Assembly: GCA_030248225.1 (NCBI GenBank) | Contig: JASANE010028502.1 | Span: 1 to 64,000 of the forward strand | DNA length: 64,000 bases | Reading direction: 5' to 3' | Source: Trileptium ribeirensis | Lineage: Eukaryota; Nematoda; Enoplea; Enoplida; Thoracostomopsidae | Shown: piece by piece, positions 21,340-33,989 of the stretch | Layout: the number at the start of each line of letters is the position of its first letter | How positions within the stretch are numbered: position 1 is the first letter of the stretch | Notes under the pieces: generated by a model | Told to the model about the DNA's origin: nothing | The model's database searches: none | What the model saw: only the letters and a program-made list of their open reading frames with translations | Translations under genes and position numbers: made by a program

Positions 21340-24165
21340 TTGTTTCTCCTTTTTTACAGGACACTGACAATGGACCCGATAACCTCATTAGCATGAGGTT
21401 TGTGTTGTTCTTGTTGTGATTGAAAGAAAAAAGAAACAAATATATAGAGGCGTGATTAAATTTCGTGAATCGAGCCAGTGGTGTGCAGCCGACGTTTAAA
21501 AGATGAAACGTTTGGAGCATAAACAACAGATAGTGGTAGTGAATTCCACGTTCTCACGATTCGATATGGGAGAAACCCGCAGCGAAAATTATATAATGGG
21601 GTGCCGCGATCCACGTGTCCGTTCACAGCATGTCGAAAAAAGTAGGCTAATGTCGAGGTCAATTAGGTTATTCACAATTTTGTACAGTGTGATGCGGTCG
21701 CATCGAAGTCTGTAGACTTTGAATGCCAAGGTAGCGTAATCGGTCGTAGTATGGACGGTCACGAATGCAAGGCAAGTTTGGTAGCATGTCTCTGAACCGA
21801 CTCTACTAGTTCGATATCACGAACGTAGAAAGGACACCATACTACTGTGGCGTATTCCACTATAGGACGTATTAACGCTTTGTACAACGCGAGCCACTGA
21901 CGTTTGTCCCAAAACTGAATAGTTCTGTTGAGAACTCCTATAATTCTCCGTGCACGTAAGGTTACTTCGATGCAGTGTTTCGAAAACGTGAAATCGATTG
22001 CCATGATAATTCCCAAATCCTTTTCTTCTTGTGTAGGAGACAGAATTTTTATTTCCAAAATGATACACTGAACAGGCGTTGTGACGACCGCAGTGCATTA
22101 CAGCACACTTGTCGATATTAAAATCGAGCATCCATGTAGCAGACCATGAATGTAAACCTCCAAGATCCGCCTGTACGTCATCAATAACAACATGTTGTAG
22201 TGGTGATCTAGGGATCCGGCGTGTTAGACGTATATCATCTGCAAATTTGAATAGTGGACTTGACACGTACTCATCAATGTCATTTACAAAAACGAGGAAG
22301 AGCAGCGGTCCCAATACGGTGCCTTGGGGCACGCCACTCAATACTGGTAGATGTTCAGATGATGTGCCGTTGAGGATGACTCTTTGCATCCTACCGCGAA
22401 GAAACGATTCGATGTACATCGCAACAGCTGGCCGCAAATTCCGTAGTTTCGTAGCTTGTGGACTAGTGCTGTGTGGTTTACGCGATCAAAAGCTTTTCTA
22501 AAGTCTATGTACGCGACGTCGACATCGTCCGCCGCATCAAGCACTTCAGTTACGAAATTTATAGTAGAAGTTGTGAGACGGTTCGGAGTGAAGCCATGCT
22601 GTGTACTGTACAGTAGGTTATTATTAGTCAGGAACTGTTGTAGTTGAGAGCATACAATGCTTTCCAGAACTTTTGACACTGTTGACGTAAGGCTGACAGG
22701 TCGAAAATTTGACGCCTCGGTGAAGCTGCCTTTTTTGTGGATAGGAGTTACATCGACAAATTTCCACTGCTGTGGTACACAACCAGAATTCAATGACAAG
22801 GAGGAGCAATTGCAGGAGCACACTTGCGTAGCAGTTCGTTTGGAATGCCATCACTGCCAGGTGATTTATTAAGCTTCAAAGATTTTAATACTTTAATTTC
22901 AAATTCAACGTCGGTAGTGATGCTATTCAAATATGCGTGAGTCCGTCGTTGAGGTGCAGGTGGTACAAATATTGTTTTGTTAAAGACGGATTGGAAAAAT
23001 AAATTTAGATGTTGTGCACAGTCGAAGTCGTTTTGAGTAAGAGTCCCTTTGTTAGTCATAAAGGGGCCTAACAGGGGCATAGATTTGCGCTTTTTTTTGT
23101 ACACATGCATAAAACGACTTTCGATCATGATCAATGTTGTCAGCTAATTTCCGTTCATATTTGGTAATTGCAGCACGAATATCATTTGCAGATATGTTCG
23201 ACGCTTCATTATATAAATCGTTAGCTTTGGCTGTTCCAGCTCGTTTGTAGTGTCGATACGCGTTGTGTTTACGGCAAAGGCTCATCCAGGCTCGTTTGTC
23301 TGCCCATATAGGCTTTTTGCTGAGACTGTTTGATCGCGTAGGGACGTATAACGCTATTACGTCGTTGATTTTGTTTGCTATAATGGACCATGCATCATTG
23401 ACATGTATTGTCACAAGTAAGCGTTCCCAGTCCGTAGTGCTTGATGCGTTGCTTACACTGTCCCAGATAGTTCTGTGCCAATGTTTACGTGGCGGCAATG
23501 GTGGTTTATGCCGGTGTTAACGCGGAACAAGACACTAAGATGGTCAGAGTTTTTGATAGGGGCAACAGTAGATACCTCGGTTACACTGTTAGGCTCGTCG
23601 GAAAATACGAGATCTAGTACGTTGTTTAGACGAGTAGGTATTGTTACATGTTGCGTGAAGTTGGAGAAGATAATGCAGTCAAGTAGCTGGTCAAGGCAAT
23701 GTGGCCATATCATTGTGTTCCAGTTGACATTTTAGGTAAGTTAAAGTCGCCACATACCTGTTTCATCCAACAGTAATTCTTTTCAGATAGGTCGCAAAAA
23801 ATTTTCCTAATCGATGATCATCCATTATATACAGGTGTATCGGGAGGTCGATATGTCGAACACAAGGAAATCAACTTAGACCCAATAGAAATTTCACAGC
23901 AACATATGTCAATTATTTCAAACTCTATGTTGCAATTGACCGGTCGCGCTGTTACAGTGTCTCGTACGTAAAGGAGGGTACCCCCACCCCGTCTGGCATA
24001 TCTGTCTTTTCGGAAGCAGGTGTAATGATTTAAAGAAATTTCATCATCGAGAATGTCAGCCGCACATCACGAATCCGTGACAAAAACAATGTCTATCGCA
24101 AACAGTTCCAAAAATAGTACAAGTTCATCAATTTTTTTAATTATACTACGAATACGGAAATTTCA
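21340..24165 (-). mobile_element. CR1-like LINE, nearly full ORF2
   Basis: Translating the - strand from about 24160 gives endonuclease sequence first. The blocks are IIKKIDELVLFLE, ISLNHYTCFRKDR and RRGGGTLLYVRDT (about 23980), then CGDFNLPK (about 23740) and IKNSDHLSVLF (near 23560). A linker follows with KPIWADKRAW. The RT then shows LNKSPGSDGIPNELLRK, NFRPVSLTSTVSKVLE and motif A VAYIDFRKAFDRVNH (near 22510). Next are LSGVPQGTVLGPLLF and motif C FKFADDIRL (near 22240), with EKDLGII, then FWDKRQWLALYK, VEYATVVWCPF and a tail FKRRLHTTGSIHEI ending near 21456. Frameshifts between blocks make it inactive. ORF1 was not found. Confidence 0.9.
21381..21400 (-). other. 3'-UTR hairpin of CR1-like LINE
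   Basis: AACCTCAT-TAGC-ATGAGGTT is a perfect 8-bp stem with a 4-base loop. It lies about 56 nt downstream of the ORF2 stop of the 21.3-24.2 kb LINE. It occupies the same place as the hairpin at 10840-10856, though the stem sequences differ. Confidence 0.55.
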
Positions 24166-25551
24166 TCAATTTTCGCTAACAAAGAATTGGTAAAATCAGA
24201 AACATGTACCAAAAATTACACCTTGTGTTCAATCATAGTTTTTACCGTTTTCAATTGGCAGGAAAATTGTTATCTAATGCCTATGATCTTTTCATTTGTA
24301 ATTGTCTCTGTGTGCGAACAAATTTAACGTAATACTGACACAGATTAATCGGTCTTGTGGTTTAGCTCGCAGTCTACGCGATCAAAGCCAGCCTAATCCA
24401 AATTTGCTAATTTTAGTTCGCAAAAAATCGGTAATTTTCGTTGAATTTTCACGGGCGCAAATTTGTATCGCAGATCTATGTATTCGCGAATAGTTTGGCA
24501 CTGAATTACGGTTCACCCAGAAATGTTCGGGTGAAATAAAATAGGATGGTTGAAGGGCGTGGTTTAAGTTTACTGGCGAATTGTCGTAGTTCCCGCGTTA
24601 GGCTAAGGCTTAGGATTTGACATAAATCCTGTTAACTCATAATCGCTGAATCAATTAAACTGATTTTACCACTATTGCACTCAGCTCGTCAATGCGATTC
24701 GAATGGTATATAAAATAATGTATTTATCGAAAATTTTGGGCATTAAGAGGGGACTATCGGGAACACAAAAATTAAAAATTATCATAAATTTTCCTGAAAT
24801 GGCTGTATCTTCAAAATTAACCAATGTAGAGGCTGGTCGGATTCTAGGAAACCCACGGCAAATGAGCCTGCTACGGTGTATCCGAAGCAGTTTACTACTG
24901 TGGCTAGTAATACCGTGTGTTGGACCAGAGCGTTACTTTTTCTGACCACACACATTAGTATTGGTAACAATATTTGTTTTTATGATCCGACAGCAATAAG
25001 CCAAAGAAACGTAAACAAATCGAAACGGGCAGTCCGGACTGACCGTATGTTTACGGATGTCCACGTTAACTGACTTTATATTGTATTCTAAACTATGAAC
25101 AATAAATTGTTGTTTTTGACTTATTCGATGTTTGTGATACGCGACAACCCCTGCTTTGTCTTAGCCTAAATTTAATTTGTTACCCCTGAACTTGTTCGGC
25201 TCGGTTCTTATTCATTCGATTCAATTTGTCAATGCAAATCAACTGTGAATGTTTTATAAAATTTACGTTTGTCCGGAAATTTTTGGGAGGACGTTTGGTA
25301 GCACAAAATATCGAAAAGTGACTAAACGTGCCCAAAATGAATACTCGCTGTAGCGGTAGACGAGCCTATTCGAATGGTTCCGAAATTATCGCTGTAACTT
25401 GAAAATTGGTCACGCTACACTGGGCTGAGGTGTATAACCGAAAAGACCGGGTGGAACTTAATTATGTTTTATTACAGTAGTGTTATAATCATAGCTGTAA
25501 TCATCGTGTAACTAAGTTTTGTAGTAATTATAAATTTTGGTTTATTTTCAG
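24166..25551 (+). other. Non-coding DNA before first recognised myosin exon; two R3-like repeats
   Basis: This stretch ends in TTTATTTTCAG, a good splice acceptor, so at least its 3' part is intron. The segments 24630-24860 and 25190-25430 share the R3 skeleton seen at 8930-9230. I searched for the preceding motor exon, which should encode a peptide like QSILC before the P-loop, here and farther upstream. I did not find it. Confidence 0.45.
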
Positions 25552-25669
25552 AGGCGAGTCGGGCGCTGGTAAAACCGAAAATACGAAGAAGGTTATTCAA
25601 TATTTGGCCCACGTTGCAGCGAGTAATCGTGTGAAATGCGGTTCTCACGCTCCAAGCACACCGACACGG
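25552..25669 (+). CDS. MYH10-like: Myosin II exon: P-loop and loop 1
   Basis: The exon opens with one base completing the previous codon. It then encodes [20 protein letters not shown], the P-loop (25553-25576) that holds the ATP phosphates, followed by helix HF. It ends in surface loop 1, [15 protein letters not shown], which tunes ADP release. The acceptor is TTTATTTTCAG and the donor is GTGGGT. It ends in phase 0 and joins the next recognised exon at GELE. Loop 1 is a known alternative-splicing site in vertebrate non-muscle myosins, so a small cassette exon in the following 9.5-kb intron is possible, but none was seen. Confidence 0.95.
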
Positions 25670-27099
25670 GTGGGTTCAATTTTTTGGTTTCCGCCCATAG
25701 CTACGTATATATTGTTGGGGGGGGGAGGATGTAATGATTCACTGGCCTCTCCATAGGGCCAAAATTTAACCTGGGTGAAGGGCTTTGAGATGGATGCTCC
25801 AGCTCCAACCTGAAAGAGAATTGTGACCCTTGGTTTCCGGGACTTGTGATTGTATTTCATTTCGGCTTCCATGCACTCGTTTTTGTTGCATATTTGTTGT
25901 TGCCTACTGAAAATTTATATTTCTGCAGGCCGCTCTTCATTTTACCAAGGTTTCTACCATGGATAGTCGGACTATAAGCAATAGAATTGAGTTTTGTTAC
26001 AACAGTTTTTTTTACGATGATCATTCTTGGTGTCATCTCAAATTACCAGGGGTATAGGGGAGCTGCCGAAATGTTGGGTGGGGATAGATCCGTTCATTTC
26101 TCCAACTATCAAAAAGACTACAACTTGAAAAAATTAATAAATCACGCATTTCATGGAAAGTTATATTTTGAAGTGGCATCTTTTCACCTTGCCGTTCAGG
26201 CCCAATCAATTGCTTGTATTAAACAGATGCCACAAATATATACAGTTGTTTTCATCGTATTCAGCAACCATGGGAATTTATAGACCCATCTCATGAAAAA
26301 TACAAGATTCTAGGGTTGTCAAAATTTCGCATTTTAGCCCCGGGTATTATATCTTCGCCGCAGGATAATAATGGGGTATCGAATTAATGGTTTATCCTTC
26401 TTTACAACAAAGCTGTAAATTTGGTACAAAATTTGGGCATTTTCTAATATTTAGTGGCCGAACGTTAATTGGGAATATAATGCACAAATGAATATAAATT
26501 AGCTTGAAAATCCTGGGGTCCTAGCGCCCTCCTCTGTGTAGACGCCAGGCATTCAGCATTGCCAGTATCGGTATTTAATTTGCCGAATCTGTTGAAAAAT
26601 TCCCCGGTCACGCCACTATAATAGTATAGTTGGTTGGTGCAACTTTACACGATGTCTTGAAATTCTTTGTCTTTCAAATCAGCGCCATCTGTGTCTTGAT
26701 AAATTAGCACAATGCAGGCTTAGAATATAGTTAATGTATATATCGCGTATGGTAATGTTTTTGTGCTTAGGCTTCGTTGTGTTGGTGAGTTTTTAGCTAA
26801 CAGATTCAATTTAGTAGTAGACAGACTTTGGCAAATTTGAGAAACTATTCTACAACTACAAGAGACGCATATAATAAAATGAATGCCGATAGAAGTGTTT
26901 ATAACGCTCTTAATTTTTTTGTTTCAGAGATCTCACGACAGCCTCATTGTAAGTTATTTACACGTTATTCTGATGTTTTATCGAGCGTTGTCCATGCTAA
27001 CAAATTAAAAAACTATCATTTAATTCGCTGTTCCCTGTGTCAAAGGTTTTAAATATCGGGTCGAAACCCGAGATACCGTTGGGAGGCTTATAATTGCGA

Positions 27100-28440
27100 G
27101 CACAACTCCCGGTTGGTTCGCATTAGGGCGTTGAAGTTCTGCTTGTACCAGTGCAGGCCGCTACCTGAAAAGCACTAAGATAAAACCAGGTATAAATTTA
27201 GTATGTTATCTTTCTTTTTCTGCTCATTGGTAAGTGTGCGCAGTTGCAGCTTTATAAACTTCACTTAGTGGAGTTAGTCGTGCAGTATTTACTGTCTATT
27301 CCCCGACGGATGACGCGGCCCTTGAGGACAAAGATCAGTTATATGAAGACGTTCTATGCTGTTTATCAGAGGGCTGGAAATCAGACTTACTGATCTTAGC
27401 ATGTGTCATTTTAACTCTTAACTCGGCTCCAAGCAAGATGATGAAGAAAAAGGTTAGACCGGTTCACTGCTCCGCACTGTTCTCAATTGCTGAGCACGCC
27501 TTGCCTTTCCTGGCAAAGCTCTAATTTTAAACATAGTCGACAGAGACACCTTACAACGTGTAGGAGACCCAATGGGAAATAGCTGCATCCAAATCTAGAT
27601 CACATGTTAATTATTGATCATAGGTGGAAGTCTTGCGTGAAACGCTGCAGCTCATACTGAGGTATGGTACTGGACTTCGATCATATACTATTGTATTTAA
27701 GCATCAAACTGTCCAACCTTTTTAGTAGAAGAGCCCTCCCAGAGCAACCTTAAATAATGCTGGACTACAAAGATGCTTTCCAGACCTCACTATAGTGCAG
27801 TTTCCAGGACCTCTCTGTTGACGGTGACTAGGATATAGAGATATAGACACTACATGGGAAAATATTCGCGACTCGCGCTAGCAACACTATGCGCCGGCGC
27901 GGACAAACCTAGAAATTATGGATAATGCTTTATTAACTATAGCTATTGTGCGCTCTAAAGTGCCACCAAACCAGGCTGCGATGTGTGCGGTCTTGCAGAC
28001 TCATGGCCTTACCACAGACAGAGATGCTGAATGGCTAGCTGCAGCTGAAGATCTGAATCATGCCAACCACGCAGGTGATCAGAAGACCCTGTTCAAAATT
28101 CTACTCAGATTTACAAGAGCTGTTGCCGCTAGTGATACGATCCGCGACTTAAGTGGCAATATCATCAGCGATGAGGAGCAACACACAACACGTGGGCGTG
28201 ATACATCAAAGAATTCACTCGACAATCTTGAATTCGCTAATTTCTACGGTGCCAGCGAACTTGAAAAAGGGCGTAAGGTCTTCCGAGTGATCGCAGGGCG
28301 TAAAGCCAACAGAGCACCTGGAGCTGACCTGATCATACCAGGAGTCTTGAGAGCCAACGGTCTTGTTCTAGTCAATTGTTTGTTTTAAACTCTTCGACCA
28401 GATCTTCGATAATATTTGCTGGCTTTATGGGACTTTGTAA
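27100..28440 (+). mobile_element. RTE-type LINE fragment with intact 5' part, truncated in RT
   Basis: On the + strand, in intron 1, decayed endonuclease starts near 27115 (ALKFCLYQCR, corresponding to the WNVRTLYQ block of RTE proteins). It continues near 27290 with FTVYSPTDDAALEDKDQLYE and SDLLILACV. An open frame from 27918 to 28388 follows the linker: NHANHAGDQKTLFKILLRFT, then ASDTIRDLSGNIISDEE. It reaches the beginning of the RT at ANRAPGADLIIPGVLRANG. Sequence like KLFDQIFDNICWL follows to about 28430. The RT core and 3' end are missing, which is the reverse of the usual 5' truncation of LINEs. It is a dead copy. Confidence 0.78.
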
Positions 28441-29230
28441 CCTGTTTTATTAGAGTAGCCTGGTTGTAATTATGTACGTCATGAATACTTCATCTATTAT
28501 ATAATTATTTAGTATAACCCTGTCCTCGTCAAACCTTAAGCTAAATACTTCTTATATTCTTGTAGACGAACCAAACCGGATAAACCACAAAATATGGTAT
28601 GAAAAGAATAATACTTCATTGAAACAGCTTTATTTTGCGGTATTTTAAGATTGTTCAACACATGGCAAGTCCAGCTGGTTTTAGATTCATATAAAGTCTT
28701 CTGCACTGTAAATATATAAAAGAAAAAATATAAGGAGAATTGAGTTGCGGATCACATTGCTAATATTTTTTTCGATTAGTTTTCTTCGCGAATAAAAATT
28801 ACTAAAATATGTTTTTGTAGTTAATGGTGTACAATTCAATATGTCCGAAGAATCATTATTATTTTTATTTGAGATATAAAAGAAAACGAGTTCAAAGCTA
28901 CTCAAGTTGGCTGTATTTGTGTATTTTAATGCAGTTATTTTGCATGAAAAACATTGGCCGATGCATTATTTTATTTATGTGTATAAGAAAAATTATAATC
29001 TAATATTGTATTTGAAACGAAAGCAAACGTCTTTTCTCATCGATGAACCTGTTTTGGGTTTTTACTACTGTGTAGTTAAAAAATCAAATTTTTGAAAATA
29101 AATGAATAGATTCTATTTTCTTCGTTTTTGTTTGTTTTTTATTTTCGGTGTTTTCAATTTTTTGCCCGACTTCTACAGAGATAAGAGAAAAATGACCGCA
29201 ATGTACTTGTAGCCTATATATATATATATC

Positions 29231-29265
<35 letters not shown>

Positions 29266-31868
29266 TATACATAAAATAATTGTCATGCGTTTGAGTATAA
29301 CGCCGTTTTTCTCCCGTTTCAATGATAATTATTTACTTTTGCTTTTTTATTTATTTTTTCTTTGAAACGGAGAGTCATCATCGTCCGATGTTGCTATAGC
29401 ATTAATAATATATATATATACAAGCTGTCATGCGCATATAAATGTTGTAAATAATATGTTTTTTTGTATAATAGAATATTATAGTTTCATATTTTGCTTA
29501 TCAATAGCCGAAATGAAGCCGCGTTAGATAGAGATTTTATTATAAATGTATGATGATTATTTCTATTATAAACTTCGTATTAATATCAGCGACGCAGTAG
29601 GCGACTTAAAATGGGGGCACTGATGGAAAATGACAATGGTCGCCGTAATAAAACAGTGGGTTGTGGGTAAGCCGGAGGACCCCTCTTGCGGCGCCCATGT
29701 GTTATTTTGATTGAAATACAATTTTTTTTTGCATTTTTGTGTTGTGAATGGGTTTTATTTTGATATACATTTATACTAATAATATACGATTTCATTTTAT
29801 TCAGTTACAATTTCATAATACATAATTATTTCGCATCGTTGAAGGGCGTAGTAATGATGTTGACCACTTTGTCTTACATCGGAGGTGAATGGATTTGGTT
29901 GCTAAAAATTGTTGAAATAGAGCGCATAGGTGATTGTTTAAAGTACAATGTGCTAGCTTGCTCCTGGGATTGAATATAACTGCTTATTGTTATGTGTTAT
30001 TCGGCAGAGTGACTTAGCATATAAATGAACGGAACAGCATACACCTACGTAATGTTTATAAAGCGGGACAAAAACAGAAAACAGTGTCATTGCCAAGACA
30101 GCTATGACGTAATTAATGTAGGCTAACACGGCTTCCATGGTTGTGTTTTGATTGTGTGAGATTGATGTCAAACGATAAGCTTAAAAATAGGACACCGCAG
30201 TGTCTTTTTGGGAACGCAAAAGAATTTTGTTAGTCCGCCCGCCAAAAACGAATGACTCACTTTCGCCAGATACTGGCTATACTCCGTCTCGTACCCAAGT
30301 TTTTCATCTTAATAGCAATGATCTGCCAAACCGAACGATGAATCGCCAGATATTTGACGCACGTCATTGGTTTTTTCATTAAACGAAATAGATTCAATTA
30401 AGTTGATAAGCAGCGACAGTAGTAATGCGTTTACTCGCCGACAGTTAGTCATAACGATGTCGCCGGATTTCCGGAATACGGTGTCGGCTAATCCAAATCC
30501 TTGTTGGCCACCTCCGAACCTGAGATTTTTTGATGCGATTTTCGTCAATCATAAAGCTTACCCTGGATCTGCGACTGCAATTGATGAGGGCAATTCTTCC
30601 AGTTTATCTGTTATTTTTTACTTAACCAGGAAAAAGAGGTGATTTTTAGCAAAGCAGTGAAAATTCGCATATATTTAGCTTGAAAGTACCTCGGGGCTCA
30701 GAAACTGGGCTAAACCAAAACTTACATGGGAGCTTGAACAGGGATGATCTGGATATAGTTGGCAGAGTTCCAACCCGATTTTAGAAGCCAGAGTTATAGG
30801 CAACGTAAACAGATATTTTAAATTCGCAGTACTTTTATTTCTTTCTTCATTTATTGTAGTATATAAACTTAAGGGTTTACAAGACCAGGTTATGCTCCTG
30901 CTTCAAATTTGAAAATGTTCTAGGCTCGTTTGCGGTTAATTTCGGTTGCCTGTTTATGTAGTTTAATGGGACTGTGCATGACCTATCTGGAGGCGGAACA
31001 CTCGGTTCATTACAGCATGATTGACGTGTGTAGTTATGCGTATATACGTATGTGATTAAACATTGACAGGCGTAATAACTATTTTTAAGAACGGCACATG
31101 TTGGTTAGTTGTAAAAGGACAGCCAGTAACCGTTGGTTCAATTCCCAAAACATAAAACAAGCCCATGTCTGTTTGTAATGACGGTTTCGCACAGCTTGAA
31201 GCCGCGTCCGTGTCGCATTAGCTTCAAACACCGGAATCACGGGGAGAATGTCCAAACGCTGCAGTGGTTTGGTAATGGTGGTGTTGGTATTAGGTGATGG
31301 AAATAGTTTGAAGAGAAGCAAGAACTGTCGTCTTGTCGTCGTATGTAGGCCTCGAAGAACGATAGAACGGTGTTTTTTAGAACAATATACCGGATAGAAA
31401 AGCAATGTTTATGGGTGGTGTGGGTCGTGTTTGCAAAGCTGTCGAGAGACGTTTATATGGACTGTTTTTTATACTAATTAGCGTTTCTACCTGATGTCGG
31501 CCATATGTTTTAGAAACGGTACAGTTATGAATATCAGTGTGTGTAATGGGGGTGGGGTGGGCGAGTCCTAATGGTTTTGAAATCAAATTCTGCCACCTTC
31601 TAGCAACGCGTTTTTTGAATGTGAGATTTCTTTAGTATCGACGCTTAATTGATAGATGTCCATCTGTTCAGTTTACCTATCTTGGCGGAAGAAGTATATT
31701 GTTTTATAGCTGATCGTTATAATTCATTTTTTGTTACTTGACATCGTATGTTAGGTGTTTTCATGTATTTATCTATTTTTTCTTAACAGCAGGATTCCGA
31801 CCTGACTGAGTGCAAATTTTGAGCTAATTTAATGGAAACCGTGAACGAATCAGTCTAGCTGAAACTTA
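28441..31868 (+). other. Intron 1 sequence, no recognised gene; (TA)n tract
   Basis: AT-rich intron sequence. An alternating TA microsatellite with two interruptions lies at 29215-29269. Open frames here are short and compositionally biased. No exon of the myosin gene was seen. Confidence 0.45.
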
Positions 31869-32311
31869 TTGAGCGGAGCTCGGCGAAGCCGAGCGAAGCG
31901 TTTTTATTTTCTGTCTGGGAGTAAAAAGGTCGATGTCCGTCCGTTCGTTCGGTCCGACGGATCTCAAGAACCACTGAACGGATTTTAAAAAACTTTTGTT
32001 TGAAAGCCTATCATGTCAGAGTGTGCATCTGATATTTGGGATTAAAAAATTTTGAGTGGTTAATTAGTGATTAGCTAATTAGTTAATTTTATGCAGCAAA
32101 AATAGAGAATTTTGCAATATTTGTGTTATTTATTGAAATAGAATCGTTTGGATCAAACCATTATAGGTTTTTTGGGTCCAAGAATTCAAATATAATATTT
32201 TTACCAATGATAAAGCCCTATGCAATGTAGTTACAAGAACATAAAATTGAGTACATTCGTAATGCCACAGCCCAAGCTCCGCTCACAAATGTAGTTCCAC
32301 TACCGACTAGT
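31869..32311 (+). repeat. Dispersed repeat R1, copy 1 (about 440 bp)
   Basis: The segment starts TTGAGCGGAGCTCGGCGAAG, contains CCGTCCGTTCGTTCGGTCCG and an AATTAG-rich centre, and ends CACTACCGACTAGT. The same sequence, with only scattered substitutions and a few short indels, is found at 50475-50936 in intron 6. More distant inverted relatives lie at 6160-6330 and 13545-13715. It has no coding capacity. The high identity of the two intronic copies implies recent mobility or duplication. The class is unknown, and terminal inverted repeats are not obvious. Confidence 0.9.
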
Positions 32312-33989
32312 ATTCTATTCGATTGCGTCTTGAAAACTTTTCTGCGGCTCGAATACCTGAACGAAATATGAAATTACCACGGAATAATAATTGGTACCGG
32401 AATTAGCCGGAGCGGGCAACTGGAACGGAACCATAGTTTTTAACGCAACGGGAATGTGGTATAAAAAGGGTTGAAAATAGCCAATACATTACCATTAATC
32501 CATTTCTGGGGCTTTGAGGAAAGAATAATTTTGGACAGTTTTAAATATCAACAGGTATCTTCGACTTTTCCAGTTTCAAATGTGAACAGTGTCACACTGC
32601 ATCTTGGCGGCACGTATTGTGCGTAGACTAGTTAATTTCCTCTCGGCTGAAGTTACGGATGTTACATGTTATTTCGTATGAATTTTGAAGTTGTTGGTTT
32701 CTCTGGTTCTGAAAGAAAATTACTATAGGTTCTACTTTCTGAAGACATGTCCTATAGTTGAGACAAATTGTGGTCATGCTTTACACATTTAACAAAGTTA
32801 CATTACCCCGAGCGCAGTTCTTGGCAGCGATGCTGATTAACTTATGAGAACTTAAGAGATGGTGCTTATATACTGATTAACAAATTTATTATAAGATTTG
32901 AGGCAGTTTATGTTGGAATAGCTTGCTGCAATATAAAATAGTCGGAATTACTTATGTTCTATCATGTTCAAGCGGTCCGACTTCAGGTACTGCTAACCAA
33001 AACCAGGTTATGTATATCGGGTTGAACATGGGTAATTTGAATATAACCCGAGGCTGTCTGAATACGTTAGACCAGAGTTGGGAACGGGATAGGCTGCGTC
33101 AGTTTCGGCCACCGAGAGAGTAATGCATCGTGTAAATAAGAGTTGATATTTGGTGACATTCGCAAAGAAAGCAATACGATGCCTAAATTTATTGAAGCAG
33201 TGGGAATCGTTCATACAGCTTGGCAAGAAAACATTCTAACTAACCGGATTTTTATACCGTGTTCAGATGATTTCTGATTGCAGATGTACGTAGTCTACAT
33301 CAGCTAAGGATATAGCGACTAGTCCTAAGTATCTGGTCTTAATAACTCAAGTGTAATGGTCCTATTTTAGACATTGACTTGAATAAAAATTATGGTCTCC
33401 GAATGATTTCGTTGGAAGCATTTACTAAGTCGAGTTATCCACTGGCAAAGTTCGTTTTAACTTTTTAAAGTTTTAACCTGGTCAATTTTGCTGATTTCCG
33501 AGTTAATGATATCAAAAAGTTTGCATGACCTACTTTGATTAATCCTAAAACGACTGAAAGTTGTTGAAGGTGATTGGAAAATGATAGTCGCAATGATACG
33601 TGTTTGTAATCAATTTAATGAATCTTTGCTACACTTTATGCTCAGTAATTAGTAAATTCGCATTTAATTATTATTAGAAAACGCTGCACTGTGGTATGTT
33701 GCGCAAGTAACTCAACTTTGTGTGTATTGTGCTTGTTTACATTTATTTATTGTAATAAAATGGACATTAATTTGAATTTATATATATTTATGTATTATGT
33801 GATTGTGCGTCTGTATATGTAGATAAAACCAAGATCGGTTTCAGTTTGAAATTGACAGTTGTGGGGACTCACTTGTATGTATTCTTTAAAGGAAAAAATC
33901 CGAAGTCGAGTTGCTTTGTCAATCTAGCTCAGAAGAATATTTGGTAATTTGACAGCAACACTCCTTTACCGAACCAATATAGTGGTTTT
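32312..33989 (+). other. Intron 1 sequence, nothing recognised
   Basis: No exon, RNA gene or element was recognised between the R1 copy and the 88-bp array. Confidence 0.4.

Noticed and set aside
10889..24165. Functional reverse transcriptase genes
   Set aside because: All LINE ORFs carry frameshifts or stops, or lack domains. Even the longest RT frame (17713-19497) is cut off from its endonuclease by frame changes, so none is annotated as an active gene.
1..25551. Upstream myosin exons (N-terminal SH3-like domain, VNPYK block)
   Set aside because: I looked for VNPYK-like, YSGLIYTYSG-like and QSILC-like coding blocks followed by splice donors and saw none. They are assumed to lie to the left of the window.
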